Shown: one piece after another, positions 12,201 through 24,200 of the stretch
Numbering within the stretch: the first letter of the stretch is position 1
Layout of the letters: each line of letters starts with the position of its first letter
Origin: Yamagishiella unicocca
Lineage: Eukaryota > Chlorophyta > Chlorophyceae > Chlamydomonadales > Volvocaceae
Length of the DNA stretch: 64,000 nucleotides
Reading direction: 5' to 3'
Assembly: GCA_003116995.1 (NCBI GenBank)
Contig: BDSL01000022.1
Span: 744,001-808,000 of the forward strand
Notes under the pieces: generated by a model
Seen by the model: the letters and a program-made list of their open reading frames with translations, nothing else
Databases searched by the model: none
What the model was told of the DNA's origin: nothing
Position numbers and translations under genes: made by a program

Positions 12201-15200
12201 GTCTCTCTGCAGTTCTCGGTCGACACCAACCTACCCGGCGTCCCCTTCACCGTCGCCGCCGCCATCACCTCCAACCTCGACGGCTCCAGCATCGCCGGCG
12301 TGCCCGTCGCCCTCTCGTTGCGCCCCGACAGCACCGACAAGGGCGGCGCCGCCTGCAACACCACCCGGACCTGCAACACCACCAGCGGCCTGGGTTTCGG
12401 AGCCGCGGGCTCGCCCTGCCGGCTGGCGCTTCCCTGCGTGGGAGCCTTCCTGCTAGAGGCCTGCGCCACCCTGTCGCCGGCGCAGTACGGCAGCGGCGGC
12501 GGCGGCGACGTGCGTGTGTGTGCGGTGTCGCCGCTGGGTCGCAGCTTGGCGGAGTGGGCCGCTCACCCGCTAGCGGCGCACGTTGAGCCGGGGCTAGCTC
12601 TGGACAGGTAGGGCAGCGGCGGTGACTGGGCGGTGGCCGGGCGGGGAGGGAGGGGGTTGGGGGGTGGGGGGGAAGGGGCCAGTAGGCGAAGTTTGTGTGA
12701 GCTGCAAACTCACCCTCGCCGAGGAAGTGCCGTTGAGGGTCATGAGCGTGGGGGACAGTACGGCGGCTGTGGGTCGCTGCGGTGTGTACGGCACACCCCA
12801 AGACCAAAGCGCCGTGCGTGTTGAGGCAGGTGCGGCCCTCGCGGGCGGGAAACCGGCAGCACCACCCAACCAGGCAGCAGACCGTCCACTCCCACCGTTC
12901 CGGCCCGACCGATGGAAAGCCGAAGTCCGGCCTGACCGGCTTCCTTCCCCAGCCCTGAGCTCTGGCCTCACCTTCACCGGGCCCCTCGCCTCCGGCCCCT
13001 CAGGCCCGACTACGCTCCGGGAGACACCCCCCGGCTGCTGATGGACAACCCCTACTCCCGCGCCCAGCTGCTGGTGGTGTGGGGCAATGACTACAGCGTC
13101 CGGACCAAGCTCGTCAACCCAGTGAGTCTCGGCGGCCGCGGCCCGACGAGGCATCCTCCCTGGAGTCCCACCAGCAAACAAAACCCCGCCGCGCCCCCTC
13201 CTCCCCCCTGCCCTCCCCCGTCGATGTGTGCGATCAGCAACTCCCCTCCCGCCCCTTCCCCTTCCCCCTGCCCCATTCGTTACCAACCCCCCCCTCCCGC
13301 AGCTGCCCACCGGCGTCTCGGCCGTCACTTTCGGACCCCTGGGCTACGAGTGCCTGACCGGCTGCGTCGTCACCGCCGTGTTTGAGATCCCGCGAGTCCC
13401 TGCCGACGCGCTGCCGCAGCTGCCGCCGGCCGCGCAGCTGCCGGTCAGTCGCCTGTTCGACCCCCGCGCGCCGCACTCGCACTCCGCGAACCGCCGCGTC
13501 GCCGTCCGCGCCCGCAACGCACTGAGCGTGGGCGTGGCGGTGGCCGCAGTGGCTCCCGCCGTGGGGGCGATCTCGAGTGTGCGTGATGTGGACGGGGAGG
13601 ACGTGGTGGCGGTTGAGCCGGGCGCGATTGCGGAGGTGAGTGGAGCTGCTTGTTCGGGTTTTGGACACGCCCGGGCACGGGCTGGGCGGCGGAGGGGGTG
13701 AGGGTGAGGGTGAGGCCGGCGACGGTGATGAAAGGCAGACCGCATCCAGGAGAGGGCGCAGAGTAGCGACTCGAGTGCCTCATCCGAGTGCCTCATCCGA
13801 GTGCCTCATCCGAGTGCCTCATCTGAGTGCCTCATCTGAGTGCCTCATCTGAGTGCCTCATCCGAGTGCCTCATCTGAGTGCCTCATCTGAGTGCCTCAT
13901 CTGAGTGCCTCATCTGAGTGTCTCATCTGAGTGCCTCATCTGAGTGCCTCATCCGAGTGCCTCATCTGATTGCCTCATCCGAGTGCCTCATCCGAGTGCC
14001 TCATCCGAGTGCCTCATCATCTGGTGGGTCCGGGCTGCTGGTCCCCGCTCTTCCCCTTCCCGCCCACCTCCCTCCCCCCCCGCCCGGCCCCAGATCGCGA
14101 TATCGGTGCCCTCAGCCCCGGCGGGCGAGGTGGTCGAGGTCACGGTGTACGCCGTCGACAAGGCCGTGCTGGATCTTGTGCCGTACGCCCTGCCGCACCC
14201 GGAGCGTGAGGTCCAGCTGCAGCTGGCTTCGGAGCTGGGTGCGCACACCATGGAGGCCCTCCGCGTCGCGCCGGGGGCCGTGAGGGCGGTGTTCGACAAG
14301 ACGATGCAGCGGTGGGTGCGGACGGGGGGGCTCTGGTGGCGCTTTTCACGGCAGACCCACACAAGGGGGTAAAGGATAATCATCGAACCCACGGCGGACC
14401 AACCAGGGCCGACATTCCACGGCCGACAAAACGGGGGCGGCCTGGGGGCGGTCGCATGGCGTCACCAACTCTCCCGTCCATCGAGCACCGCACACTCGCA
14501 CCCCACCCCGCCCACCCCAAACCCCACCCCGCCCACGCCTCCGCAGGCTTACTCGGCTGGACCCCTGGCTGCCGGTCAGCACCCGCGTGGACCGCCAAGC
14601 CACGTGGGGCGAGTCTGATGCCAGCCCCGTGGACCAGTCGGACGAGACCTACCTGGCCCGCTTCACATACTCGGTCACCATGATTGCGGTGAGCGCGGGG
14701 GAATGGGCCGGGGGGGGGGATAGAGGTGGGGGGGAGGTATTACGAAACTCGTGAACTGAAGATGGAGGAACAGGAAGGAATAAATAGGGGAGGGGTCAAG
14801 TGCGGGGAGGGGTCCCCGCCAGCATGCCGTCTTCCGGGCCCCGCACTCGCGCCCGCTTGACTATCCATCGGCTTGCTGGCGGCTGGGTAGGTGCTGTCGC
14901 CGGTGTAGTGTTGTCGCTGCCCCTGGTGCTGCCGCCGGTGTAGTGTTGTCGCTGCCCCTGGTGCTGCCGCCGGTGTAGTGTTGTCGCTGCCCCTGGTGCT
15001 GGTGCTGCTGCTGATTCAGCCGCCGGCCATTGCGTGGGTCCGTTGACGAGCGGGCGCCCTCCCCTCCCTGGAGCCCGCAGGGAGATTATGAGAGCATGTA
15101 CGGAGAGGAGATCAGACCCCTGGCGCCGGCGTTTTTCGATTGTGAGTGTACCTGCCAGGCGGGGGGCCAGGGCCAGCGGGGAGAGTGGCGCCTTCCTTGG

Positions 15201-18200
15201 CGGCGGGGGGGGTGGGCTTCATTCGTGGCTGCACGGGCAGCGGTAGGCGGCAAGGGGGGGTGGCGCGGGCGGGTGAGGGAGGGCTTCCCTGCGGGCCTGT
15301 GCGGCCTGGCCCTGACCCAACCCCACCCTCGATGGGGCCTCGGTGTGCGGTGGAACGCAACCGTCGTACAGGTCGTACTTGCGGCTTGGGGCCCTGACCC
15401 AACCCCACCCCCGATAGGACCTCGGTGTGCGGCGGACGCAAACGTCGTACAGGTCGTACTTGTGGCTTGGGGCCCTGACCCAACCCCACCCTCGATGGGG
15501 CCTCGGTGTGCGGTGGAACGCAACCGTCGTACAGGTCGTACTTGTGGCTTGGGGCCCTGACCCAACCCCACCCCCGATGGGACCTCGGTGTGCGGCGGAC
15601 GCAAACGTCGTACAGGTCGTACTTGTGGCTTGGGGCCCTGACCCACCCCCACCCCCGATGGGACCTCGGTGTGCGGTGGAAAGCAACCGTCGTACAGGTC
15701 GTACTTGCGGCTTGGGGCCCTGACCGCCCGGGTGTGATGGGCGTTTGTTGTTAGGGAGTAACCCGACCCCCAGGATCCGGCTTGACACTCGTCCCGCCCT
15801 CTGTATACACACACCCCAATCGTCCCCCCTCCCCCGCCCCCGCCCTCCGCCCCCCCCCCCTCATCCTCGCCCTGCTTCCGAGCACGGCAGCGCCCAGCCC
15901 GGACACAGGTGAGCCCTGGATCCCTGGATCCCTGGATCCCTGGATCCCTGGACTCACCCCAGATGACACCTGGGTGTGCATGTGTCTACCTGCGAGATGT
16001 GTATAGCGGCGGAAGGCTGCCTCCCTTTTTACCCACCCCCCCTTTTCCCAGACACCCTCCGTCCCTACGTGCCGACCCACCCCGGCTTTCCTCGCAACCC
16101 CTGCATCTTGATGCGACCGTTGCCGCTGCTGCTGCCACTGCTGCTGCCGCCGCAGAGGCTCAGGACGGTGGCACGTCTATCCGCAGTGTGGGCAAGTTCG
16201 TGGCGACGGCCCTGGCCGCCACCGCCGTTGTGGGCCCCAACGGCCTCGCCCGAGTAAACTTCACAGCCCCCCAAAACATGGGCTCATTCGTGATCAGGTG
16301 CGTATATATGCCGGAGCAAACACATACACCGGGAGGACCTCCATGCTCCATCCACCCCCTCCGCCCCTATGTCGTGTAGCCGGGTCTGCTCGCCACCCCC
16401 TTCCAATCATGGTGGTTGAAACTGCCGAGGTTGAAGCCGGGGCATGCAGCACCGGGTGTGGATACCATCGGCTGCGGCTGCGGCGACAACGAACCTCGCG
16501 ACCCCCCCCCCCTCCCTCCTCCTCGTCCCCCCCTCCCTCGCGCACCCCACCCAGCACGCCTCACCGCCCCCGCCCCGCCCCCACCACGCCTTACGATGCC
16601 CACCTACTACGGGTTTCCATTCAAACCCTGACCATGTCCCGCCGCCTTCCCCCCTGGCCCCGCCCCCCTCCGCACCGCAGGGCGTTTGTGGCGGCGGGCA
16701 AGTCCGCCATGTACGGCGCCGGCCAAGGCAAGGTGGTCGTGCGGCGCCGGATCTCCCTCACCGCCAGCGTGCCGCGGTTCGTGCGGGTGGGCGACACCTT
16801 CGAGGCGGGCGTGGTGGTCACGGTCGGCTCGGCGCCAGTGAACATCAGCTTGACGCTCCAGGTAGGGGTGTTTCACCTCGCGTCGTACGAGAACCAACTC
16901 CGCTGCAACTCCATGAGGAACGCCTGCTTGCGTGTGCGACGCGTGTTGATGACGCATCCATCACCCAAGGCCACCTCCCCCGGTTCCTTCTGGGACAGCG
17001 CACGGCGTGCGACTGTTTCCTAGGCAGGCAACACTGGGTGGTGCGGGCGGTGTCGGGGGGATTGCAAAAGGACCTCGGTTACTCGACGTGGGAAGTGTGG
17101 TTGGCGCATAGACTTCGGACGCCTGGTTGCGAGCGCATGGGGGAGCACGTGTGTCCGGGGGATGGGGCCTGTGTGGCGCGGTGGGGGGGTGGGAGTATGA
17201 GCCGAGCCCCGTGGGCCGGAACTGGGTGGGTAAGCCGATCGGGGAACGTAGCAGCGCGGTAAGGGGGTGGGACTGGTGACCCTCAGCTGCCTCGACTCCC
17301 GGCGGTGTGTCCTGACGCCCGGTGTGCGGGGTCATGGAGCGGAATCCCGGGACTCGTGTTTTCACAACTCGAGGCGCCCGCCGTGCCGAGCTTCGCGCGA
17401 GGACGAGCATGTTGTTGTCGTACGATACCGTACTGTAGACGTGTATGTGTGGTCGGCTTGCTGCTGCTGCTGCAGGTCCAGGGAGGAGCGCAGGCCCCCG
17501 TGCAGGTGGTGGGCGCCGCGACCAAGTCGTATACCTTTGTCGCGGGCGGCGGCCTTCAGGAGGAGGTGGGGCGGGAGGGGGGAGGGGGTGTCGGGGATGC
17601 ATGCGGGGCGGTGACTGGGCGCGCACAACAGAGCAAACACAGGAGGGCACCGACAACCCGATATACGGTATATGCCAAAACTTGGTATATAGTTTTAGGC
17701 CTAGCACGCGCGGCTGGTGTTTGACCCGCGCCCCCATGACATGACACTCAGCACTGTATTCCCGCTCTCTCTCCCGCCTAACGACGAGTCCCCCCCCCTG
17801 GCGCGCCCGGCTCCCCAGATCCGCTTCTCCTTCTCCGCAACGGCGATGGGCACCGCCAACATGACCTTCCGAGTCAGCGACGGGCTGATGGGCGGCGCCA
17901 GGGACTCGCTGCAGCTGACCTTCCCCGTGGAGGGTGAGGCCGGGTGGGAGGGGGATAGCGAGCAAAACTGAGGGGGCGAGAGGGCAGGCCTGGGGGTGGG
18001 TTTCGGAGGCTCAAAGGCCGCCAGCGGACAGACTCTGGCCCCGTCCTCCATCCCCGTCCCCGCTCCCCCGCCTCCCCCGCCACCGCTTCATACCCTTCGC
18101 CGCGCAATCCCACACCGCGGCGTCCCCTCCGCGACCGTGCTTGTTTCGACGCAACGCTCCCATGTCTTGGCTGTTTGATGGGCATCAACCACGTGTAATC

Positions 18201-21200
18201 GCGTCCCCCCCGTCCCCTCCCCCCCCATTCCCTCGCCCTCCCAAAACCACGACATACACATACGCACACGCAGGCCAGCAGGGCGATGTGTGGGTAGCGA
18301 CCTCCTTCGCGCTGGCCGGCACCTCCGGGGCCAACGCGCCCTGGCAGGAGGGGCTGGAGCTGCCGGGGGCGGTGCCGGGGAGCAGTGAGTGCGGGCTGGG
18401 GGGGTTGAGGAGGTGTCTGGGTTTTAGGGTTTAGAGGGAGCAGTGAGTGCGGGCTGGGGGGGAGGAGAGGTGTCTGGGTTTTAGGGTTTAGAGGGAGCAG
18501 TGAGTGCGGGCTGGGGGGGAGGAGAGGTGTCTGGGTTTTAGGGTTTAGAGGGAGCAGTGAGTGCGGGCTGGGGGGGAGGAGAGGTGTCTGGGTTTTAGGG
18601 TTTAGAGGGAGCAGTGGGTGCGGGCTGGGGGGGAGGAGAGGTGTCCGGGTTTTAGGGTTTAGAGGGAGCAGTGAGTGCGGGCTGGGGGGAGGAGGAGGTG
18701 TCCGGGTTTTAGGGTTTAGAGGGAGCAGTGAGTGCGGGCTGGGGGGGAGGAGGAGGTGTCCGGGTTTTAGGGTTTAGAGGGAGCAGTGAGTGCGGGCTGG
18801 GGGGGAGGAGGAGGTGTCCGGGTTTTAGGGTTTAGAGGGAGCAGTGAGTGCGGGCTGGGGGGAGGAGGAGGTGTCTGGGTTTTAGGTTCTAGAGGGAGCA
18901 GTGGGTGCGGGCTGGGGGGGAGGAGAGGTGTCTGGGTTTTAGGGTTTAGAGGGAGCAGTGGGTGCGGGCTGGGGGGAAGGAGGTGTCTGGGTTTTAGGTT
19001 CTAGAGGGAGCAGTGGGTGCGGGCTGGGGGGGAGGAGAGGTGTCTGGGTTTTAGGGTTTAGAGGGAGCAGTGAGTGCGGGCTGGGGGGGAGGAGGAGGTG
19101 TCCGGGTTTTAGGGTTTAGAGGGAGCAGTGAGTGCGGGCTGGGGGGGAGGAGGAGGTGTCCGGGTTTTAGGGTTTAGAGGGAGCAGTGAGTGCGGGCTGG
19201 GGGGGAGGAGGAGGTGTCTGGGTTTTAGGGTTTAGAGGGAGCAGTGAGTGCGGGCTGGGGGGGAGGAGGAGGTGTCCGGGTTTTAGGGTTTAGAGGGAGC
19301 AGTGAGTGCGGGCTGGGGGGGAGGAGGAGGTGTCCGGGTTTTAGGGTTTAGAGGGAGCAGTGAGTGCGGGCTGGGGGGGAGGAGGAGGTGTCCGGGTTTT
19401 AGGGTTTAGAGGGAGCAGTGAGTGCGGGCTGGGGGGGAGGAGGAGGTGTCCGGGTTTTAGGGTTTAGAGGGAGCAGTGAGTGCGGGCTGGGGGGGAGGAG
19501 GAGGTGTCTGGGTTTTAGGTTCTAGAGGGAGCAGTGGGTGCGGGCTGGGGGGGAGGAGAGGTGTCTGGGTTTTAGGGTTTAGAGGGAGCAGTGGGTGCGG
19601 GCTGGGGGGAAGGAGGTGTCCGGGTTTTAGGGTTTAGAGGAAGACGGGGTGGGGTGCGAGGTGCGAGGACGCGATGATGCCATGATGACTTGACATCGCT
19701 GCAGGGTGCCGGGGAGCGGTGGGTGCGGGGTAGGCCTTAAGTAATGGTACCCCTCTTGGGCTGGCTAGGCCTTCTTGGTATGGGGCAGCAGGCTGTATGG
19801 CGGCACGGTGAGGCCTAGGCCTGTCACCTTGCCCTGGACGACTAGGTGCCGGAACACGCCGCTGCTCGACCTGTTGGACTCTGCGACCGCCGGCCCGGAC
19901 CCACACGCTCCGAAACCCTGGAACCCAACCTGTTCCCCCCTCCCCCGGCACCCCCTCATCCCGCCTGCAGGCGGCCTCACTCTAACCGCCGGCGTGGGCT
20001 ACTACCCGGGCATCGCCGCTGTGTACGACAATCTCCTGCGTGATGCCCGCAGGTGGGCATGAGATTACTCGGACGGTCTTCTCGCCACTCCACCCCCCCC
20101 ACACGATCTTCTCCGCCCCCCCTCAGCAGACGCTTCGACGCGACGGCCCACCTTGCCTCGCGTAGCACCTCGGCGGCTCCCGCCCTGCCGCCGCCTTTCC
20201 CTCCGCCTGCCCCCACGCGTGCCAAACCTCCAACGCATACACATCAGCCCACGCGCTGCACCCTCGGGCCTCGGCCCCCGCCCCCCCTCGTCGCCCCTCG
20301 TCCCTCCTCCTCCGCATATAGTGTGAACACGGACTTCCTCGCCACCCCCTCCGCCTTCCTGATCGTCTGGAACCTTTCCCTCCTCGTCCTCCTCCACGGG
20401 TTTCATCCCTCGCTGAACCCCCCCGCCCCCGTCCTGCGGCTCGGCGCTGTGTCGTACATACACAGGGACCGCGACCTCTACGCGGAGCGCGCCGTGCTGT
20501 GGGTGACGTTACCTGCCGTACTGACGTCGTACGGGCAGGTGGCCACCGCCGAGCAGGACGAAGAAGTCAGTCGGGGCTTCACCGCCCTGACCACCCTGAC
20601 CACCGAGCAGTACGGCCTGCAGTGGGCAGACACCACTCGCTGGGGCTGGCAGCCCAACTGGTGAGCCTCTGGGTCTAGGGTTTAGGGCTCAGGGGGTTAG
20701 GGCTCAGGGGGTTAGGGTTTAGGGCTTAGGTGGATGTCGACCTCGTCCACGCCTCTCCTGTCGCCCCCCCCCCTCCCGCCCGGTTCTCTTCCGTAACCCC
20801 CCCCCTCCGCCCGTCCGCTGGTGGCCTCCTCCCCTGCCCCGCCCGCAGGTGTGACATCGGGCTCAACACCTGGGCCTTATTCCTCATCTCCATCCGCAAC
20901 AACGACGCGCTAGGCGGCCCCCGCCGCCAGGACTGGATCAGCCTGCAGGAGGGGCCGTTGCACAGCTGGCGCGATGCTGTGGTGCTGCAGGTGGTCAAGT
21001 ACGCGCGGGAGGCGCGGGAGAACTCGTACGTCTACTCCGACTGGGAGACCCTGGCCTGGATCGAGTAAGGGGGGGGCTGCTGGGCAGGGTGTTGTCCATC
21101 CTGTTGTCCATACCGGGATCGCGCCCCCTTCCTTGGCGGCGCGCCCGCATCCCGCATCGCCCCTCACCTCACCCCGTCCCCTTGCGGCCCCCTCACCCCG

Positions 21201-24200
21201 CCTCCATTCCCATCCCCTCACCCCACCTCCACTCCCATCCCCTCACCTCACCCCGCCCCCCCCCTCACCCCGTCCCCTTGCCGCCCCCTCACCTCGCCTC
21301 CACTCCCATCCCCTCACCTCACCCCGCCCCCCCACCTCACCCCTCAGGCTCACGATGGGTACCGGCTGGCTGAGCCCCGGCGTGGGAGACGACCTGGCGG
21401 GCGACCTGTCCTTGGCGCGGATGCTGGCGGCGTACCGCAGCAACAACACACGCGGGGAGTTCAGCCGCCAGGTGCGACCTGGCGCATCGCCCGCCATGTC
21501 TGCGCGCGCCCTCTTGCGCTGGTACCCGCTCCGGTTGGCAGTGACGGCGAAGCTCCACGTCTCAGTTCGCGGCCTCGGCGGCTTCAATGAGCTGGGCTGG
21601 GAGTCTGCATCCCTTTGTGCTGTGTTCCTGCACCGAAGCGGAGGCGTGCATGCGCGCTGGCTGCGGGCCAGGTGCCGCCCAAGCTGGTTCCGATGCCGGG
21701 GGGGGAGGTCGGTGGCTCGTGGTCGGCTAGCAGAAGCGAGCTGACTGGCTGGCGAGCGACGCTGCGAGCAGCTCGCCGCACCCCCACTGCCCTCTCCCAC
21801 CGCCAGGCCCGCTCCTGATGACTCCTCCCTCCCTGTATGCCAACCAAGTTCCCCAGCATGCGTCTTCGAACGTCTGTCCTGAACGGTTTTCCTTGTGTAC
21901 ACGGTCCTTCCTTGCAACTCTGCCTGTATGCGCCCATCCCAAACCGCCCATCCCAAACCGCGCCTGTGCCATCCCCTCCGCTTTTGTGACCCCGAATGGT
22001 GTCCACGCACGCACACCACACAGGCCCGCATCGCGTTGTCGCTGGCGGTGCTGCCAACGGGCGCCGCTGCGGACGTGGTCAAGGCGACGGTGGCCGAGAT
22101 CATCAACTCGCTGCGCGTGCAGGGTCGTGCGGCCTACGTGGCCACATCGCCCGGTGAGCTGCGGCTGGAGGGAGCCGCAGGCGGTTGCGGTGGTTGCGTG
22201 GGGGTTTGCTTATGGTTGGCGTGGACCAGAAGAATCGGCGACGTTCCTTTACACAGCCACGCGCGGGACGCCTCCACAGGTTTGCCGGTAGTCCGCCCCG
22301 GGGCCTTCCAGCATGCGCCCACAAACTAGGTGTCCGTCCGCCGACCATGCGCCAACTATCCTATCCTGTCCTTTTCGCGTCCACGGTTTTCTCATGCCAC
22401 TTTTTCAATGTTCTTTAACCCTGCATAACCCCGCATTCGACTTCCCCCCAAAACTGGTTTCCTGTCCAACCCACACACCTGACCCCCGCCCTCCTGCCCC
22501 CCCCCCCCCCCCATACACACCACCACCACCACCACCTGCATAGGCTCCTCCTACGCCTCCGCCCAACACGAGCAGGCCCTCTGCCTGCTGCTGCTGGTGC
22601 GCTGCAAGTCCACCCACCAGCTGCTGCCCAAGCTGGCGGCCTACGTGGCAAGCCCCACCGCCACCAGCGGCCGCTTCATCTACTACAGCTCCTCCTGGTT
22701 CAGCCAGGGGCTGACGGTGGCGGCGCTCAGCGAGTACGACAGGTCTCGCGGCAGCGCCAGGCCCCGCCTGGACGTCGTCGCTGACGTCAGCGGCCTCACG
22801 GTGCTGCAGGTGGGCCGAGGAATGAGCCGGCGGCAGGGGGAGGGTTAGGGTTTTGGGGTGGCGGGGGGAGGGTTAGGGTTTTGGGGTGGCGGGGGGGAGG
22901 GTTAGGGTTTTGGGGTGGCGGGGGGAGGGTTAGGGTTTTGGGGTGGCGGGGGGGAGGGTTAAGGTTTTGGGCTGTGATCCGCCCACCCATGAGGTTTGGA
23001 GGCACGCATGAGGCGGGGGGGGGGCCAGCCCGGGAGAGGGGAAGCGCGGACTGAGCTGGGTTGCGCGAGGGGGGCTGTGAGGAAAGCCCGTGCTGTGTGG
23101 GAGGAGAAAGTAATTACGTCTGCGCGTCGTGTGTGAGCTGAGGCGTGCGGGTATGCTGTTGGCATAGGTGCGGGCTGGGCGGGGGCGGGTTTGCAGAACA
23201 CCCCCCCCCCCGCGGGATTTGTTGGTGCTCGCAGTCGCCGGTCGGGACAACGGCGCCCGCGGCTTGCAGCCGCCCCTTCACGGCCCTGCACCCCCTCACC
23301 CGTCTGTTCACCACACCACATCACCCAACTACGCTTCCCACGTCGAGTGACCGGGTATTTTCTCAACCCCCCACCCGTCTGTTCACCCAACCCACCCCTC
23401 CCCGCGCAGGCTTCCTTCCGCACCACCAAATTGCGTCCCGTGACTAACACAACCGCCTGGGAGGTGCTGCCGCCGACCCAGCCGGGCAACCCGGGGGCGC
23501 TCCACTTCAAGGTGTGTGTGTGTGCATGTGTGTGTATGCGTGTGTGTATGTCGGTGGGGTGAGTGGGGGAGTCAATTTGGGGGGGAGGGTGAGGAAAGCC
23601 CGTGTACTAGGAAGCCAATTGCGAAACCGTTTGGCACGCGGGGGGGCCACAAGGGGGGCCATACACCTGAGGGCCGACCACTGGTCCGGCGGGCTGAAGG
23701 GCGGGGAAACCGCGGGGGAAGGGACGGGAAACCGCGGGTGTGACGACTGCGGCGTTGCCGCCGGACGCCTCCCTGATTATTGCTGATGTGGCGCTTCGTC
23801 CGTACCGTACGGCATTGATTTCCTGGCAATGCCGTGACTTTCGCGGACGGGTGGCAGTGGCGGTGGGGGGTACCTGGTAGCCCTGCCCGCCGGCATCACA
23901 CAGCGCCCCTAGCTGCCCTCCCCGCCCCTCTCCTCCGGCGCTCTCTCTGCCCTCCCTGCCCCAACTGGCGCCGCTCACTGTCCCCCAAGGGCCGCTGCGC
24001 CGCCCAACGCGTCCTCTTATCCTCCCCTCTCCCCACCTCCAGTCACACCCCTTCACCTCCAGTCACACCCCTTCAACCCCAGTCACACCCCTTCGCCCCC
24101 AGTCACACCCCTTCAACCCTCCTCCCCCCCGCCCTCCCCACCAGGTCAACGGCACCGGCGAGGTCACCGTCTCCGCCTCCCTGCACTTCGTGCCCCCCTC

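Larger units (their letters stand above)
3237..14688 (+). other. Macroglobulin (MG) module array of the A2M-like protein
   Basis: Exons 1-23 encode roughly residues 1-1369. They read as a string of beta-sandwich MG-type modules, with signature phrases at their starts such as VQSADKFVAWVTDASLGG, FDRKLVEPGDTLRV, YAPGDTPRLLMDN and VYAVDKAVLDLVP. The cysteine-rich insert encoded around 12345-12480 (CNTT, TCNTTSG, SPC, LPC) is unusual for a bacterial A2M and probably forms disulfides outside the cell. Several NxT/NxS sequons (for example NATV, NTTS, NLTA) fit a secreted glycoprotein. Confidence 0.65.
15081..16861 (+). other. Bait-region equivalent and A2M core domain
   Basis: Exons 24-27 encode about residues 1370-1503. 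A short variable linker (EIRPLAPAFFDSPSPDTEAQ) precedes the conserved core, in which GPNGLARVNFTAPQNMGSFVI and SVPRFVRVGDTFEAGVVV match the bacterial-type pattern of a Gly-rich strand followed by a PRF-x4-GD turn. In characterised A2M proteins the protease-sensitive bait lies just before this core. Here that linker is split over a 61-nt exon and an 18-nt micro-exon. The bait role is inferred from position only. Confidence 0.55.
17476..23511 (+). other. TED-like helical region lacking a visible thioester
   Basis: Exons 28-37 encode about residues 1504-1980. The middle part reads as the alpha-helical toroid of A2M and complement proteins, with segments such as QYGLQWADTTRWGW, NTWALFLISIRNND and ALCLLLLVRCKS. 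Where bacterial homologues carry YPYGCxEQ the sequence reads VGYYPGIAAVYDNLL, so the cysteine and the Glu-Gln pair are absent. Non-thioester A2M proteins exist (the YfaS type), so the domain need not be dead. Confidence 0.5.

Noticed and set aside
13776..14026. CRISPR-like array of 13-bp units
   Set aside because: There are no unique spacers, the units are directly adjacent, and the setting is a eukaryotic intron.
15086..15814. Open frame of about 240 codons on the minus strand
   Set aside because: It is generated by the 82-bp tandem repeat in A2M intron 24 and has no domain content.
19701..19714. Possible 14-nt mini-exon between A2M exons 30 and 31
   Set aside because: It has an acceptor-like GCTGCAG and a GTGGGT donor, but including it breaks the phase into exon 31. 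Direct splicing of exon 30 to 31 is in frame. It is more likely a diverged copy of the exon 30 end.
20129..20160. Possible extra A2M exon reading RFDATAHLA
   Set aside because: It has a good tandem acceptor (CAGCAG), but no donor gives the phase needed for the next exon, and skipping it keeps frame. It is left out but not fully excluded.
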